A stretch of 64,000 nucleotides of DNA from Candidatus Helarchaeota archaeon (GCA_019058315.1 JAHPZH010000003.1:103669-167668), one strand, 5' to 3'. Shown: positions 25,076 through 34,594, counted from the stretch's first letter. A program made the numbers and translations. Notes: generated by a model not told the origin, from the sequence alone.

Positions 25076-26275
25076 TTAATCTTTTAATATACTTTCTATC
25101 AAGGTTGTAAAACCAATAAAAAATTGCTCCTGTTTTTCCTTTAAACTATCTAAATTTAATAAAATCTCCTTATAGTATGATTCAAAGTTTGATTTAATAC
25201 TCTTCAAAAAATAACGATGACTGGCTATATCTTTTTTAACAGATAAAGCGTATGTAATATTAAATGGTTTTATTCCATATTCCAATAGAAGAATAGAATC
25301 TTCATGTTTTATTTTGCTAATTTTTTCAGTTTTTGTATCAGTTATTTGAGTAATTATTGATTCAATTCCCATAATTCCTCCTGTAAGCAGCTTTTCCTTA
25401 AGATATTTAGTAGCATCGTCTTCAATTTCATTTTCAGAGCTATTTTTTTTAATTAGTTCCGTTAAATCACAATAAAAAAGACCCTTGTTATCCTTTTGAT
25501 TAATTATAAATAATTTTAAAAGATTATCTTTCCATTCAAATTCGTAGAAAGGGGGAAAATCATTAGCAGAAAAAAATATTATAATAAATCCTGTTAATAA
25601 AATAGATACCCCTATATAATATACAAATTCATTTAATCCTGGAGGAAAAATACCCAATCCAACCTGTACTGCAAAAACAATTGAAGTAAGACTTATAATT
25701 TCACCAATAAAAAATTGGAGAATTTTTTTTCTAATATCACCTACAGCTTTTTTAATCAATTTAATTTGAAAATTAAGAATGTAATAAGCTCCAGAAAGCG
25801 TAAAGATAATACTAATAATAAAAATTGGTGATCTTGTTGAGGGTAATGCAATAACAGCTATAATAGGTATAAAACTTAAGGCTGTTAGAATTTTTACAAT
25901 TTTAAGATTCATTATTGAGGAAAATTCCTCTAATATAATAAAAGAGAGAAATCCAATTGGGGCGGAAAAACCAAAAATCCAACCAATTCTAGTATAGATA
26001 TCTCTTAATCTTATATTAGTAACAAAAAGTCTTGATACATTTAAAAATAATGCACCCAGCACAATGAAAAAGGTAAACGCCCCAAATGATAACAATATTC
26101 TATTTAATTTAAGATTAACATCCTGAATTTTATGGTATTGATAAAAAAAGTAGATAGCTAGTTGAATACCAATAACAACGGCAGCAAAATAAACTAAAAA
26201 CTGAATTTCTTGATTAGGGGTAATTTGAGAAAGCATTATACTAATTACTTCAAACAATGTGGAACCCCTTTTCAT
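25076..26275 (-). CDS. Receptor-like protein B: seven TM helices plus cytosolic longin/roadblock-like domain
   Basis: This 399-residue paralogue of protein A has about seven hydrophobic helices up to residue 245, the conserved junction YEFEWKDN, then a domain beginning LLKLFIINQKDNKGLFYCDL with LLTGGIMGIESIITQI. The domain carries an acidic/polar insertion (KKNSSENEIEDDATKYL) absent from the others. The gene is transcribed divergently from Rab-like GTPase 2, with about 200 bases between them. A short 5' leader without SD suggests leaderless translation. Its sequence is strongly diverged from A, so these are old duplicates with distinct outer parts. Confidence 0.75.
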   Translation of the reverse strand: MKRGSTLFEVISIMLSQITPNQEIQFLVYFAAVVIGIQLAIYFFYQYHKIQDVNLKLNRILLSFGAFTFFIVLGALFLNVSRLFVTNIRLRDIYTRIGWIFGFSAPIGFLSFIILEEFSSIMNLKIVKILTALSFIPIIAVIALPSTRSPIFIISIIFTLSGAYYILNFQIKLIKKAVGDIRKKILQFFIGEIISLTSIVFAVQVGLGIFPPGLNEFVYYIGVSILLTGFIIIFFSANDFPPFYEFEWKDNLLKLFIINQKDNKGLFYCDLTELIKKNSSENEIEDDATKYLKEKLLTGGIMGIESIITQITDTKTEKISKIKHEDSILLLEYGIKPFNITYALSVKKDIASHRYFLKSIKSNFESYYKEILLNLDSLKEKQEQFFIGFTTLIESILKD

Positions 26276-26477
26276 TATATTTTAATTATAATCTATTTTT
26301 ACCTCATATAACGATTTTTTAATCTATAATAGAATAATAATCTTTAAAATATTTATTAAAAAATTATATGTCTGGATATAAATATCAGATATTTTATGAA
26401 TAATATATCAATAAATTTTAATTTAAAAAAATAAAATAGAAATTAGTTTTTATTATATGTTACTGGGAGATTTTATA

Positions 26478-27002
26478 ATGGAACACGAATTCAGATTCAA
26501 ATTAGTACTCTTCGGTAATGTGGCTGTAGGGAAAACCTCTATAGTTGATAGATATATAAATGATAAGTTTGAACAAGAATATATATCAACTTTAGGATAT
26601 AATGTTTTCGAAAAAAATATTGATGTGGGCGGAACTAGTGTTGCATTTATGATATTCGATATTGGAGGACAGGAACAATTTGAAGAGCTTCGGAAAAAAT
26701 ATGCAACAGGTGCAAAAGCAGCATTCTTAGTTTATGACGTTACAAATAGAGAAACATTCGATAATATAAAAAAATGGAATATAGATTTAGAGAAATTTTC
26801 AGACAATGCAACATTTATTTTAGTCGGGAATAAAGTTGATTTAGAAGATTTAAGAAAAGTACAGGTAAGAGAGGGAGCAGACTTAGCAAATGATATAGGT
26901 GCTGTAGGGTTTTTCGAAACTTCGGCAAAGACAGGCGAAGGAATAGATGATTCATTCTATAGATTGGCTCAAATATTACTAGAGAAAATGAAAAAATCAT
27001 AA
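26478..27002 (+). CDS. Rab-like small GTPase 2
   Basis: This 174-residue GTPase is closely similar to the one at 23386, including FDIGGQEQFEELRKKYA, YDVTNRE and SAKT. Motifs: G1 GNVAVGKT, switch I Thr in YISTLGYN, G3 DIGGQE, G4 NKVD, G5 SAK. The C-terminus (LLEKMKKS) is basic and lacks a prenylation cysteine, so membrane recruitment would depend on partner proteins such as the adjacent receptor-like proteins. GGGAGA lies seven bases before ATG 26478; a longer frame from 26457 lacks this support. It is the first gene of the plus-strand arm of the island. Confidence 0.95.
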   Translation: MEHEFRFKLVLFGNVAVGKTSIVDRYINDKFEQEYISTLGYNVFEKNIDVGGTSVAFMIFDIGGQEQFEELRKKYATGAKAAFLVYDVTNRETFDNIKKWNIDLEKFSDNATFILVGNKVDLEDLRKVQVREGADLANDIGAVGFFETSAKTGEGIDDSFYRLAQILLEKMKKS

Positions 27003-27100
27003 TATATGAGAATAAAAATTTAATAGTTATTCAATTTTTTATCGTTCTATTAATATTTAAATGGTTTTTTATTTAAATTATAGGAGCATGGAAGCATATA

Positions 27101-28222
27101 TTGATAATTTTTAATACAATAAGAGAAGCAATGTTACGATTGGACTTTTTAATTGTTATTCTCACCATTGAATTATCTTTAATTTTTATCAGGCAATGGT
27201 ATATGGATAAGAAACAAAAATCTGAAAATATAGTCTCCCTTAGTTATGGTATTTACTACCTAATCATAGGACTAGGTTTTGCAATATATTCAATAAGAAG
27301 ACATTATCTTAATAATAACCCATTTTGGAGATTTTTTGGAATTCAATCGAATTATTCATATTTTCTTTTTATTTTAGCAATATTTAGTATGTGTTGTGGA
27401 TCACTTCTATTTTCTTTAGCACTAGAGTTTAAATACAGAAAATTTTTAAAAACCAAATTTAGTTTTTCGCTATTTTTAGCAAGTCTATTATTTATGCTTT
27501 TAATTTTTCAAAAAACACCTTTTTTTTTCCCAATTATTAATTCATTTGCTGTCTTCTCTGCACTTTTTCCATATCTATTTATTTATTATTTAATTGTAAA
27601 TACATTAGGAAGAATTAGAAAAAAACTAATTTTTGGAGCAATTTCTTTAACAATTACAATTATTGGATTGGCGGGTGTATCAGACCAAGGTATAATGATT
27701 TTAAAAAATGTTTCGCCTTATTTTGAACCTTATTTAATTATATTTCAATTATTAGGTGTGTTTGGATTAATTTTATTAATCCTTTCTTTTTGGGGGTTTA
27801 ATTTATTATTAGAAGCTCAATGGAAAGGGAATATAATATCACTTTTTATAATCGATAGATATAGAGGAGATCCTTTATTTACAAAGAAATTTTTGCCAGA
27901 TATTCGAGATGTTGAAGATACAGATGGATTTTTAGCGAAAGGTTTAAAGGGTATTATAGGTCAGATAAGTGAATTATCAGAAACCAAAAAAAACTTACAT
28001 ATTATAGATAAGGAAAATTTAAAAATTGTATTACATTATGGAGAAAAAATTGTTTCTGCTTTATTGATAAGAAGAGAATTAATGAATATTAATTATATTC
28101 TTTCAAAAATAACACTAAAATTTGAGGATAATTTTCTGCCTTTTTATGATTCATGGTTAAAAGAGGATGATATTTTTAAGCCAATGGATAAAATTATTGG
28201 AGAATTAATTCCAGGTATTTAG
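27101..28222 (+). CDS. Receptor-like protein C: seven TM helices plus cytosolic longin/roadblock-like domain
   Basis: This 373-residue protein has the same plan as A, B and D: about seven TM helices (residues 12-240), junction LLLEAQWKGN, then ISLFIIDRYRGDPLFTKKF, LAKGLKGIIGQISEL and a final helix pair ending in MDKIIGELI. It follows Rab-like GTPase 2 by 98 bases and precedes receptor D by 10, so GTPase and receptors are probably one transcript. The start is TTG at 27101; ATG at 27131 is possible. TAGGAG at 27081 also serves a short out-of-frame 8-codon ORF. Confidence 0.75.
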   Translation: MIIFNTIREAMLRLDFLIVILTIELSLIFIRQWYMDKKQKSENIVSLSYGIYYLIIGLGFAIYSIRRHYLNNNPFWRFFGIQSNYSYFLFILAIFSMCCGSLLFSLALEFKYRKFLKTKFSFSLFLASLLFMLLIFQKTPFFFPIINSFAVFSALFPYLFIYYLIVNTLGRIRKKLIFGAISLTITIIGLAGVSDQGIMILKNVSPYFEPYLIIFQLLGVFGLILLILSFWGFNLLLEAQWKGNIISLFIIDRYRGDPLFTKKFLPDIRDVEDTDGFLAKGLKGIIGQISELSETKKNLHIIDKENLKIVLHYGEKIVSALLIRRELMNINYILSKITLKFEDNFLPFYDSWLKEDDIFKPMDKIIGELIPGI

Positions 28223-28232
28223 GTGCGATTTT

Positions 28233-29297
28233 TTGCTAGAAATAGTATTTTTAGGAGAAAATAGAGAAATAGCTATGGTAGTAGAGGGAATATTAATTTT
28301 ATTATGTTGGCAATTCTCAGTTTATTTTTCATATAAATATTATCGAAATGTAAAAGATCAAAAATTATCAAGAAATGAATTGGATTGGGCACTATTTTTT
28401 GTATCATTTGGATTTACACATTTTTTTTATCAATTTGCGGATTATTATCCAGTGGATCACCAATTTTTTTCGTTTTTGGGTTATATAAGCATGGGTATAG
28501 GGATATTTTTATTCACAACACATTTAGAAAAAATTAAAACGATTCAAACGAAATGGGTATTTCCAGCGATAACTTTTATTATTCTTCTTAGTTTTATAAT
28601 CACTTATATTTATGATCCCAGATTACCACAAACTTTAGCCATTATATTGATTATCCCAGCAACAATTATTATTCCATATTTCATATTTAGGATGTTTAAA
28701 ACTTTAAGTCGTAGATATCAATTCTATACTATAGGTCTATTTGGGGGGTTATCCTTTATTCTGGTTGGAAACCTTGGAGCATCTGATGTTGCCGTTTCCA
28801 TTTTTGGAACATATATAAGGATATTAGCGAGTCTATTAATGATATTAGGAATTAGTTTACTTGCGCTTTTTTTCAATATATTACCCTCACTATCAGAACT
28901 TAATTGGTATGATAAACTAAAATATATTATAATTATAGATCAAACCGGGATTTGCTTGTATGATGAAGATTTCCAAGAAAAAACTAGATTAAACAAAAGA
29001 TTATTAGCTGCTGCTTTATTCAACGTTCATGAATTTTTGGATCAAATGACAAAAGGATTCAAAAAGCTGAAAATTCTTGAAAAAGGAGATGAATTCTTTA
29101 TTTTAGAGTATGGACAACAAGTAATCGGAGTATTAGTAACTACAGAATTATTGGAATCTTTAAAATATCTTTTAAGAAGTTTTGTAATAGAATTTGAGAA
29201 TTTTTATTCAGATATTTTAAAATCTTGGAACGGTGATGCTCGAATGTTTCTCCCCACGTCCCAATTAACATCAAAAATATTCAAAAAGATTCGATGA
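28233..29297 (+). CDS. Receptor-like protein D: seven TM helices plus cytosolic longin/roadblock-like domain
   Basis: This 354-residue fourth paralogue has seven TM helices in residues 12-222, junction LSELNWYDK, then the clearest domain copy: YIIIIDQTGICLYDEDF, LLAAALFNVHEFLDQM, EFFILEYGQQVIGVLVT. The TTG start at 28233 is supported by AGGTG seven bases upstream, inside the end of receptor C. The E-x-x-W before the domain is shared by all four paralogues. Role in GTPase signalling is inferred from gene neighbourhood and domain type. Confidence 0.76.
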   Translation: MLEIVFLGENREIAMVVEGILILLCWQFSVYFSYKYYRNVKDQKLSRNELDWALFFVSFGFTHFFYQFADYYPVDHQFFSFLGYISMGIGIFLFTTHLEKIKTIQTKWVFPAITFIILLSFIITYIYDPRLPQTLAIILIIPATIIIPYFIFRMFKTLSRRYQFYTIGLFGGLSFILVGNLGASDVAVSIFGTYIRILASLLMILGISLLALFFNILPSLSELNWYDKLKYIIIIDQTGICLYDEDFQEKTRLNKRLLAAALFNVHEFLDQMTKGFKKLKILEKGDEFFILEYGQQVIGVLVTTELLESLKYLLRSFVIEFENFYSDILKSWNGDARMFLPTSQLTSKIFKKIR

Positions 29298-29345
29298 TAT
29301 TGTAAATTTGTTTAAAAAAATCAACCAATAAAGAAGTGTTTTATT

Positions 29346-29906
29346 TTGTTTCCAAGATATAATTTAAAAATTCTTGTTATTGGTATTTCAATCGTGATAT
29401 TTTGTGGAATTATGTTTCCAATTTTAAGCTATCCATGGGAATTTAGTGTTTTATTATCAGTATTATTAAATATTGGTCATTCTGTTGCCTTTTGGGGTAT
29501 GATCTTAATTTTTATTAATTTAGTTCTCCATTATACAAGAAAAAGACGTGATTATAAATTTAAGGAATTCGCAATGACTTCTGGACTTTCTTTTATACCT
29601 TTATTGATTTATAATATTTTTATACCAATTTTAAATAATTTAAAATCCGACAATCTCATCAGTGCTTGGGATATTAATTTAATAACGGTCAGTACAAATA
29701 GGGAATCCTTTCAAATCTTGTTTTTTTTCTCAAGGATAATAACAATATTGTGTATTTTTTTCTTTCTTTTACTCTTGAGCTTCAGTATAAGAGATACATT
29801 TGAACTCGAATTAATTAAAGCAATATATCTTTGTATCTTTATTGTACTAATAGCATACTTGATTTCGGATGGTTTATTCACCATATGGGAGTTCTTTGAA
29901 TTATGA
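29346..29906 (+). CDS. Polytopic membrane protein (about 5 TM), unknown
   Basis: The 186-residue protein has about five hydrophobic helices (LKILVIGISIVIFCGIMF, VLLNIGHSVAFWGMILIFINL, MTSGLSFIPLLIYNIF, IITILCIFFFLLLLSF, AIYLCIFIVLIAYLI) and no soluble domain. It starts at TTG, and its stop overlaps the start of the Ntn-hydrolase gene by four bases (ATGA), so the two are translationally coupled. It might be a partner or processing factor of that enzyme. I do not recognise a family. Confidence 0.65.
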   Translation: MFPRYNLKILVIGISIVIFCGIMFPILSYPWEFSVLLSVLLNIGHSVAFWGMILIFINLVLHYTRKRRDYKFKEFAMTSGLSFIPLLIYNIFIPILNNLKSDNLISAWDINLITVSTNRESFQILFFFSRIITILCIFFFLLLLSFSIRDTFELELIKAIYLCIFIVLIAYLISDGLFTIWEFFEL

Positions 29907-31135
29907 GAAAACTGGAAACTGCTTTTTTATCTGCGATTCTAATCATTGCAGGTGTTTCATATTTATCATATTGGTGGATTGAAACTGATGTTACGCCACA
30001 GAATAGAGTGGTTGATTTATGGGGAATAGACCCATTTTCTATTGGATTACAATATGGATTATCTTGTAAAAATGAAATTCAAGGTATATGTTCAGGTCTG
30101 ACTCTAGTAGATGGTCTTTTTAAGCTCATTACGAATTTAGCGAGTATTCATTTTACTTTTATAATGCAACCTTTTGTCCCAAAAGAATATCTAATAGAAA
30201 TGTGTGGAGTTGCTTTAGGAGCAGGCGTGACTTATAATCAGATTTTTTTTCTGAATTATATGGCGGATTACATGCAGATATTATCAGAAAGTGCAATGAG
30301 TTGCTCACAATTTATTTTAATCAATAATACTCTTCCAATTTATGGGCCAATGTTTGGACGAACATTAGATTATCCAGGAGACGTGGTGTTGGATAGATAT
30401 CAGGTTATTATAAGACTAAATGACTATCCCGGTAGTGGACATTCAATAATCGGGCATACAATCGCTGGAATGATTGGATACTTAACTGGGATAAATGAAG
30501 AAGGATTAACTATTGGTGTAAGTCAGATTAATCCTCATAAAATTGATATTGGTCCTGGAATGTCTTGTGTATTAGCAATTCGGGATATTCTTCAACATAA
30601 TGAGACTACTGAACAAGCTGCAAAGACTTTTGGTGATTATGAGCGTCATACAGTAGGAGCATGGTGTTTTGCGATATTAGATGGGAATGGTTCTGCAGCA
30701 GTTGTTGAATTAGCTCATAAAATTCCAGATACGCAAGAAGTATTTAATAATACAATAAAGGGTGATGATTTACCTTTCATGGTAATTACCAATCATTTTA
30801 TATCCCCTGAAATGTATCCTCTCTCCGCTCATTCTCAACAATCAGAAGCTAGATTCGATGCTTTACTTCATGAAATTCCAAAAATACCTTATCATGATTT
30901 ATCGTCAGCAATTAATTTATTAAAGTCCCATTATGATCCAATTTTAAAGTGTAACAATCCAGGTCATCGAACCGTATGTAATCATGGAATACAGCCCTAT
31001 CATGGTACAATGGGAGGTTTTATTGGAGTACCTAAGACCCCTATGGCGGTTTTTTGCCTTGGTCGACCATGTGAATCAGATTTTTATATTATGACTTTTG
31101 AGCCAATTAATTATCTCATTGGACCAATTACTTAA
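29903..31135 (+). CDS. Ntn-hydrolase of the C45 / acid-amidase (AAT-NAAA-like) type, membrane-anchored or secreted
   Basis: The 410-residue protein has an N-terminal hydrophobic helix (LSAILIIAGVSYLSYWWI) and a catalytic Ntn-hydrolase fold. C134 in MSCSQFILINN is the likely autocatalytic nucleophile. MFGRTLDYPGD and ITGINEEGLTIG-type segments (LTGINEEGLTIGVSQI) fit the peptidase C45/acyl-CoA:6-APA acyltransferase and N-acylethanolamine acid amidase group, which cleave or make amide bonds of acylated amines. The helix predicts an extracellular location. It belongs to the same plus-strand run as GTPase 2 and receptors C and D. The substrate is unknown. Confidence 0.82.
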   Translation: MRKLETAFLSAILIIAGVSYLSYWWIETDVTPQNRVVDLWGIDPFSIGLQYGLSCKNEIQGICSGLTLVDGLFKLITNLASIHFTFIMQPFVPKEYLIEMCGVALGAGVTYNQIFFLNYMADYMQILSESAMSCSQFILINNTLPIYGPMFGRTLDYPGDVVLDRYQVIIRLNDYPGSGHSIIGHTIAGMIGYLTGINEEGLTIGVSQINPHKIDIGPGMSCVLAIRDILQHNETTEQAAKTFGDYERHTVGAWCFAILDGNGSAAVVELAHKIPDTQEVFNNTIKGDDLPFMVITNHFISPEMYPLSAHSQQSEARFDALLHEIPKIPYHDLSSAINLLKSHYDPILKCNNPGHRTVCNHGIQPYHGTMGGFIGVPKTPMAVFCLGRPCESDFYIMTFEPINYLIGPIT

Positions 31136-31147
31136 GGAGATAAAAAT

Positions 31148-31561
31148 ATGGAATTTGAATTAAAAGAAACGAAATTTGAAGAAAAAATAACCCCTATTAA
31201 AATTTATCTAAAAAGAATCTTAAGAATATTAGTCAGTTCATTAGTTGGAATAATCGCAGGATTGGGTATGTTAGTTCTAAATATCTTTTGGTCTATGAAT
31301 TTCATTCCTGAAATATCTTATAATGATAAAATGTCATTTTCAATTATTTCATTAGGATTACAAGCACTTTTCATCTTGGGTCCACAATTTATTGCAGGTT
31401 TTATCTCAACAAGTATTAAAAAGGCATTAATAACAGCAATAGTTGTAACCGCAACTTTAGGTACTATTTCATTTTTGTTTAGTGTAATTCAAGGAGTGGT
31501 AAACTCAGCAATAATTATTCTAGGAATTTATATAGGCGGATATTATGCTGAACGACTTTAA
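31148..31561 (+). CDS. Small polytopic membrane protein (about 4 TM), unknown
   Basis: This 137-residue protein has four hydrophobic helices (ILVSSLVGIIAGLGMLVLNI, FSIISLGLQALFILGPQFI, ALITAIVVTATLGTISFLF, SAIIILGIYIGGYYA) and a charged N-terminus. AAGGAGAT lies six bases before the ATG and 12 bases separate it from the hydrolase gene, so it is probably the last gene of that operon. It resembles small archaeal membrane proteins of unknown function; no name can be given. Confidence 0.65.
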   Translation: MEFELKETKFEEKITPIKIYLKRILRILVSSLVGIIAGLGMLVLNIFWSMNFIPEISYNDKMSFSIISLGLQALFILGPQFIAGFISTSIKKALITAIVVTATLGTISFLFSVIQGVVNSAIIILGIYIGGYYAERL

Positions 31562-31635
31562 GTAAATTAATTATTGATCTTAAGAACACTTTAGATTAAA
31601 AATTGATAAAAAAGAATAAAATATTGTTTGAATTT

Positions 31636-33102
31636 TTATTTATTTAGTTCTTTTCGTCTTTCTTCCAAATTAAAATCTATATTTACATTTCTAAACACTA
31701 AAAGCCCTAGAACCATGAATATTACTGTAATGGGTCCAAACCATAGGTATCCTGATGAAACCAATTTAGGAATTGGGTCGAATGAAAATGGAAATTTATC
31801 TAATAAGAAGCTCATCCAAATAAATATTTGATTTGGATTAGGTAAATCTTGCGTACTAAGTAAAACAATCCATGTTTTAATATTCGATTCTGTGAAAATG
31901 ATTGGAAGATAGGGTAAAAAGCCAAATATTAATCCAGAGAGAATCATAGCAGGTGCTTGGAATATATTTAGATATAATTCTTTAACACCCCAATATAATC
32001 CTGCTTTGTGTTGTTCTCCAGTTCTAAGTTCGTCATCTTCAGCAAAATCGGCCATAACCACATAAGGGAAGAGATACCAAGAAGAAATCCCAGCAGCAAC
32101 GAGTCCAATGTAAATAAAACCTAAAAATTCAATTCTGATTATGCCTATAATTAGCGAAAATGGTACAAAAATAGTAAATACTATTAAAGCAGATTTCAAT
32201 GCATAATGTTTGGATTTCTTTTTAGATAATCTACTCCATATAGTCCAGAGAAAGATTACAGATAGGAAAAGTATGAGAGCTGCAATAATATATTGAGTTA
32301 ATCCAAATAATAATACATTTTGCATAAATCCGAGGACTGAATTTATAACTATTGTAAAAACTATTGCGAAACAGCCTTGAGCAAGCTGCCACGTCATAAA
32401 ATTCTTGTTTCTCCAAGTTATTTTTAACCCATCTATCAAGCTACGTTCGATCTTAACGCTTGGATCTTCCTTGAGTTTGAATAAAGGTGTAACATAACCA
32501 CAGATTTCAATGAGCCCAAAGATTATTATAATAATAGGCAATATTGACAGCCCTTTACCTGTGAAGGCTGCTGGAAATAATATGGTTACTATTGCAGAAA
32601 TCCCAACAGCTAAAACATTAAAGAAATTTTGGTAGGCAGAAACCTCAATTCTTTCATGTTCTTGTGTTAATTCTCTCATCCAGGCTTGGTAAGGTGAGAG
32701 CAAGAACCCATAGAAGAAATTGAAAGCACAAATGAATATTAATAAGTAGAGGAATAAAAGAACTTCATTTCCTAGTGATACTCCAAGAATTTTAATAAGA
32801 TTTAATCCAAATATATGAGGGATGAATAGCAAAGTAAATGATATCGCTAATGCAGGTGCACCAATGAGAATATATGGTTTTCTTCTACCAAATTTAGTAT
32901 TAGTTTTATCAGATATATATCCAAAAAAAAATCCACTAAAAGCAATGGTGAATTTTCCCATCCCTGTAGCTATACCACTAAGAATTGGTTCTAAATTAAA
33001 GATTTCAAAATAGAGATAGAAACTTAGAAAACTTACCAAATCTAATAAAAGAGAACTACCAAAACGACCGCTTCCATATATTATTTTGTCTTTTTTTTCC
33101 AT
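31636..33102 (-). CDS. GPH-family (MFS) cation:sugar symporter 2
   Basis: This 488-residue 12-TM transporter has the GPH/MFS signature GYISDKTNTKFGRRKPYILIGAP between TM2 and TM3. GPH carriers import glycosides, pentosides or hexuronides with Na+ or H+. It is a tandem paralogue of the next gene upstream on the same strand, nine bases away, sharing GRFGSSLLLDLVSFLSFYLYFEIF-type N-terminus and FNFFYGFLLSPYQAWM. It is the last gene of a five-gene sugar-type operon. Substrate unknown. Confidence 0.9.
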   Translation of the reverse strand: MEKKDKIIYGSGRFGSSLLLDLVSFLSFYLYFEIFNLEPILSGIATGMGKFTIAFSGFFFGYISDKTNTKFGRRKPYILIGAPALAISFTLLFIPHIFGLNLIKILGVSLGNEVLLFLYLLIFICAFNFFYGFLLSPYQAWMRELTQEHERIEVSAYQNFFNVLAVGISAIVTILFPAAFTGKGLSILPIIIIIFGLIEICGYVTPLFKLKEDPSVKIERSLIDGLKITWRNKNFMTWQLAQGCFAIVFTIVINSVLGFMQNVLLFGLTQYIIAALILFLSVIFLWTIWSRLSKKKSKHYALKSALIVFTIFVPFSLIIGIIRIEFLGFIYIGLVAAGISSWYLFPYVVMADFAEDDELRTGEQHKAGLYWGVKELYLNIFQAPAMILSGLIFGFLPYLPIIFTESNIKTWIVLLSTQDLPNPNQIFIWMSFLLDKFPFSFDPIPKLVSSGYLWFGPITVIFMVLGLLVFRNVNIDFNLEERRKELNK

Positions 33103-33111
33103 CGTAATGAC

Positions 33112-34566
33112 CTAAGATTTAGATTTTCTTCTTTCTTCTAAATTGAAATCAATTTTTACTCTTTTAAAAACTAAGTGCCCTAATATCATAAAGATTACAC
33201 AGATTGGTCCAAAGAAAATATAACCTGAGGTTACAGGATTAGGCAATTCTAAAGAGAGTTTACCTGTGAAATAACTTAGAATAAGGAATATTTGACCTTC
33301 TGAATCTAGTTCTCTAAATATTGATAATATAATTATGGTTTGTTTATTAGTATCATTGAGAATATAACCGAGAGAAGGCAATACACTAAAAATAATTCCA
33401 GTAACTAACATTGCAAACGCTTGGAAGATATTAAGCGGTATACTATTGAAACCAGTATACATTCCTGCTCTCTTTTCTCCCGTCCTAAGTTCATCATCTT
33501 CAGCCATATCGGCAATTATTACATAAGGGAACAGATACCAGCTGCTAATCGACGAAGCCAAAAGTGCAATATAAATATATCCAAATAATTCATTTGGAAT
33601 AAGACCAAATATCGATAAGGGTATAATTATTGTAAACATGATTAAAGAAATTGAAAGTGACCAATGTTTTGATCTCTTATTTGACATAATAGACCAAGTC
33701 TTCCACATAATGATTATTACAATAAGAAGTATAACTGAAGCGATAATTAATTCAAAGGTAGAATACATCAAAATGCGTTGAACAAAACCAAGAACACTAT
33801 TAATAATAATTGTAAATGCGATCGAGAAAAAACCTTGAGCAACCATCCATAACATATAATTTTTATTTTCCCAAACTACTTTTAATTCTGTTTTTAAATT
33901 TGGTTGTGAGACAAATCTTTCCATGTCTTCTTCTAATGTTATAAATGGAAGTATATAACCCACAATCTCAATTATACCACAAACTATGACTACATAAGGA
34001 ATTAAAGCCATCCCTTTTCCCGTAAATGCAATAGGGAACATAAAAGTAATTATTGTTGCTGCTCCTGCTGCAGCAACATTAAAAAAGTTCATATACGCGG
34101 AGACCTCTATCCGCTCATGTTCTTCTGTTAGTTCTGGCATCCAAGCTTGATAAGGAGTTAAAAGAAATCCATAGAAAAAATTAAAACTACTACTAAAAAT
34201 AAGTAAATAGATAAATAATGAAAGATCATCCCCTGAAACAGTCATTCCAAATACTTTTACTATATTTAAATTAAAGATATGAGGGATAAAAAGCATAATA
34301 AATGTAAATGCAAGACAAGGGGCTCCTACGAGTATAAATGGTTTCCGTCTGCCCCACCTCGATTTTATTTTATCAGAGATATATCCCATATGAAACCCAG
34401 AATATGCAATTACTAATTTTGCAATAGCATTAGCTACTCCATTCAAAAATGGATTTAGAAGAAAGATTTCAAAATAGAGATAAAAACTAAGAAAACCAAC
34501 TAATTGAAGTAAAATTGAAGAACCTAATCTGCCACTACCATAAATTATTTTATCTCTTTTCTTCAT
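33112..34566 (-). CDS. GPH-family (MFS) cation:sugar symporter 1
   Basis: The 484-residue transporter is collinear with its downstream paralogue and has the signature GYISDKIKSRWGRRKPFILVGAP. AGGATGG lies six bases before the ATG. The two copies differ along their whole length, so the duplication is old and they may differ in substrate or form a pair. The gene follows the TIM-barrel isomerase by 28 bases, linking transport to sugar isomerisation and oxidation. Confidence 0.9.
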   Translation of the reverse strand: MKKRDKIIYGSGRLGSSILLQLVGFLSFYLYFEIFLLNPFLNGVANAIAKLVIAYSGFHMGYISDKIKSRWGRRKPFILVGAPCLAFTFIMLFIPHIFNLNIVKVFGMTVSGDDLSLFIYLLIFSSSFNFFYGFLLTPYQAWMPELTEEHERIEVSAYMNFFNVAAAGAATIITFMFPIAFTGKGMALIPYVVIVCGIIEIVGYILPFITLEEDMERFVSQPNLKTELKVVWENKNYMLWMVAQGFFSIAFTIIINSVLGFVQRILMYSTFELIIASVILLIVIIIMWKTWSIMSNKRSKHWSLSISLIMFTIIIPLSIFGLIPNELFGYIYIALLASSISSWYLFPYVIIADMAEDDELRTGEKRAGMYTGFNSIPLNIFQAFAMLVTGIIFSVLPSLGYILNDTNKQTIIILSIFRELDSEGQIFLILSYFTGKLSLELPNPVTSGYIFFGPICVIFMILGHLVFKRVKIDFNLEERRKSKS

Positions 34567-34594
34567 TTTTTTACCATCCTATATAATAAAAAAG

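Noticed and set aside
27088-27114. Eight-codon ORF before receptor-like protein C
   Set aside because: TAGGAG is too close to its ATG, and the peptide shows no attenuator or regulatory features; likely chance.
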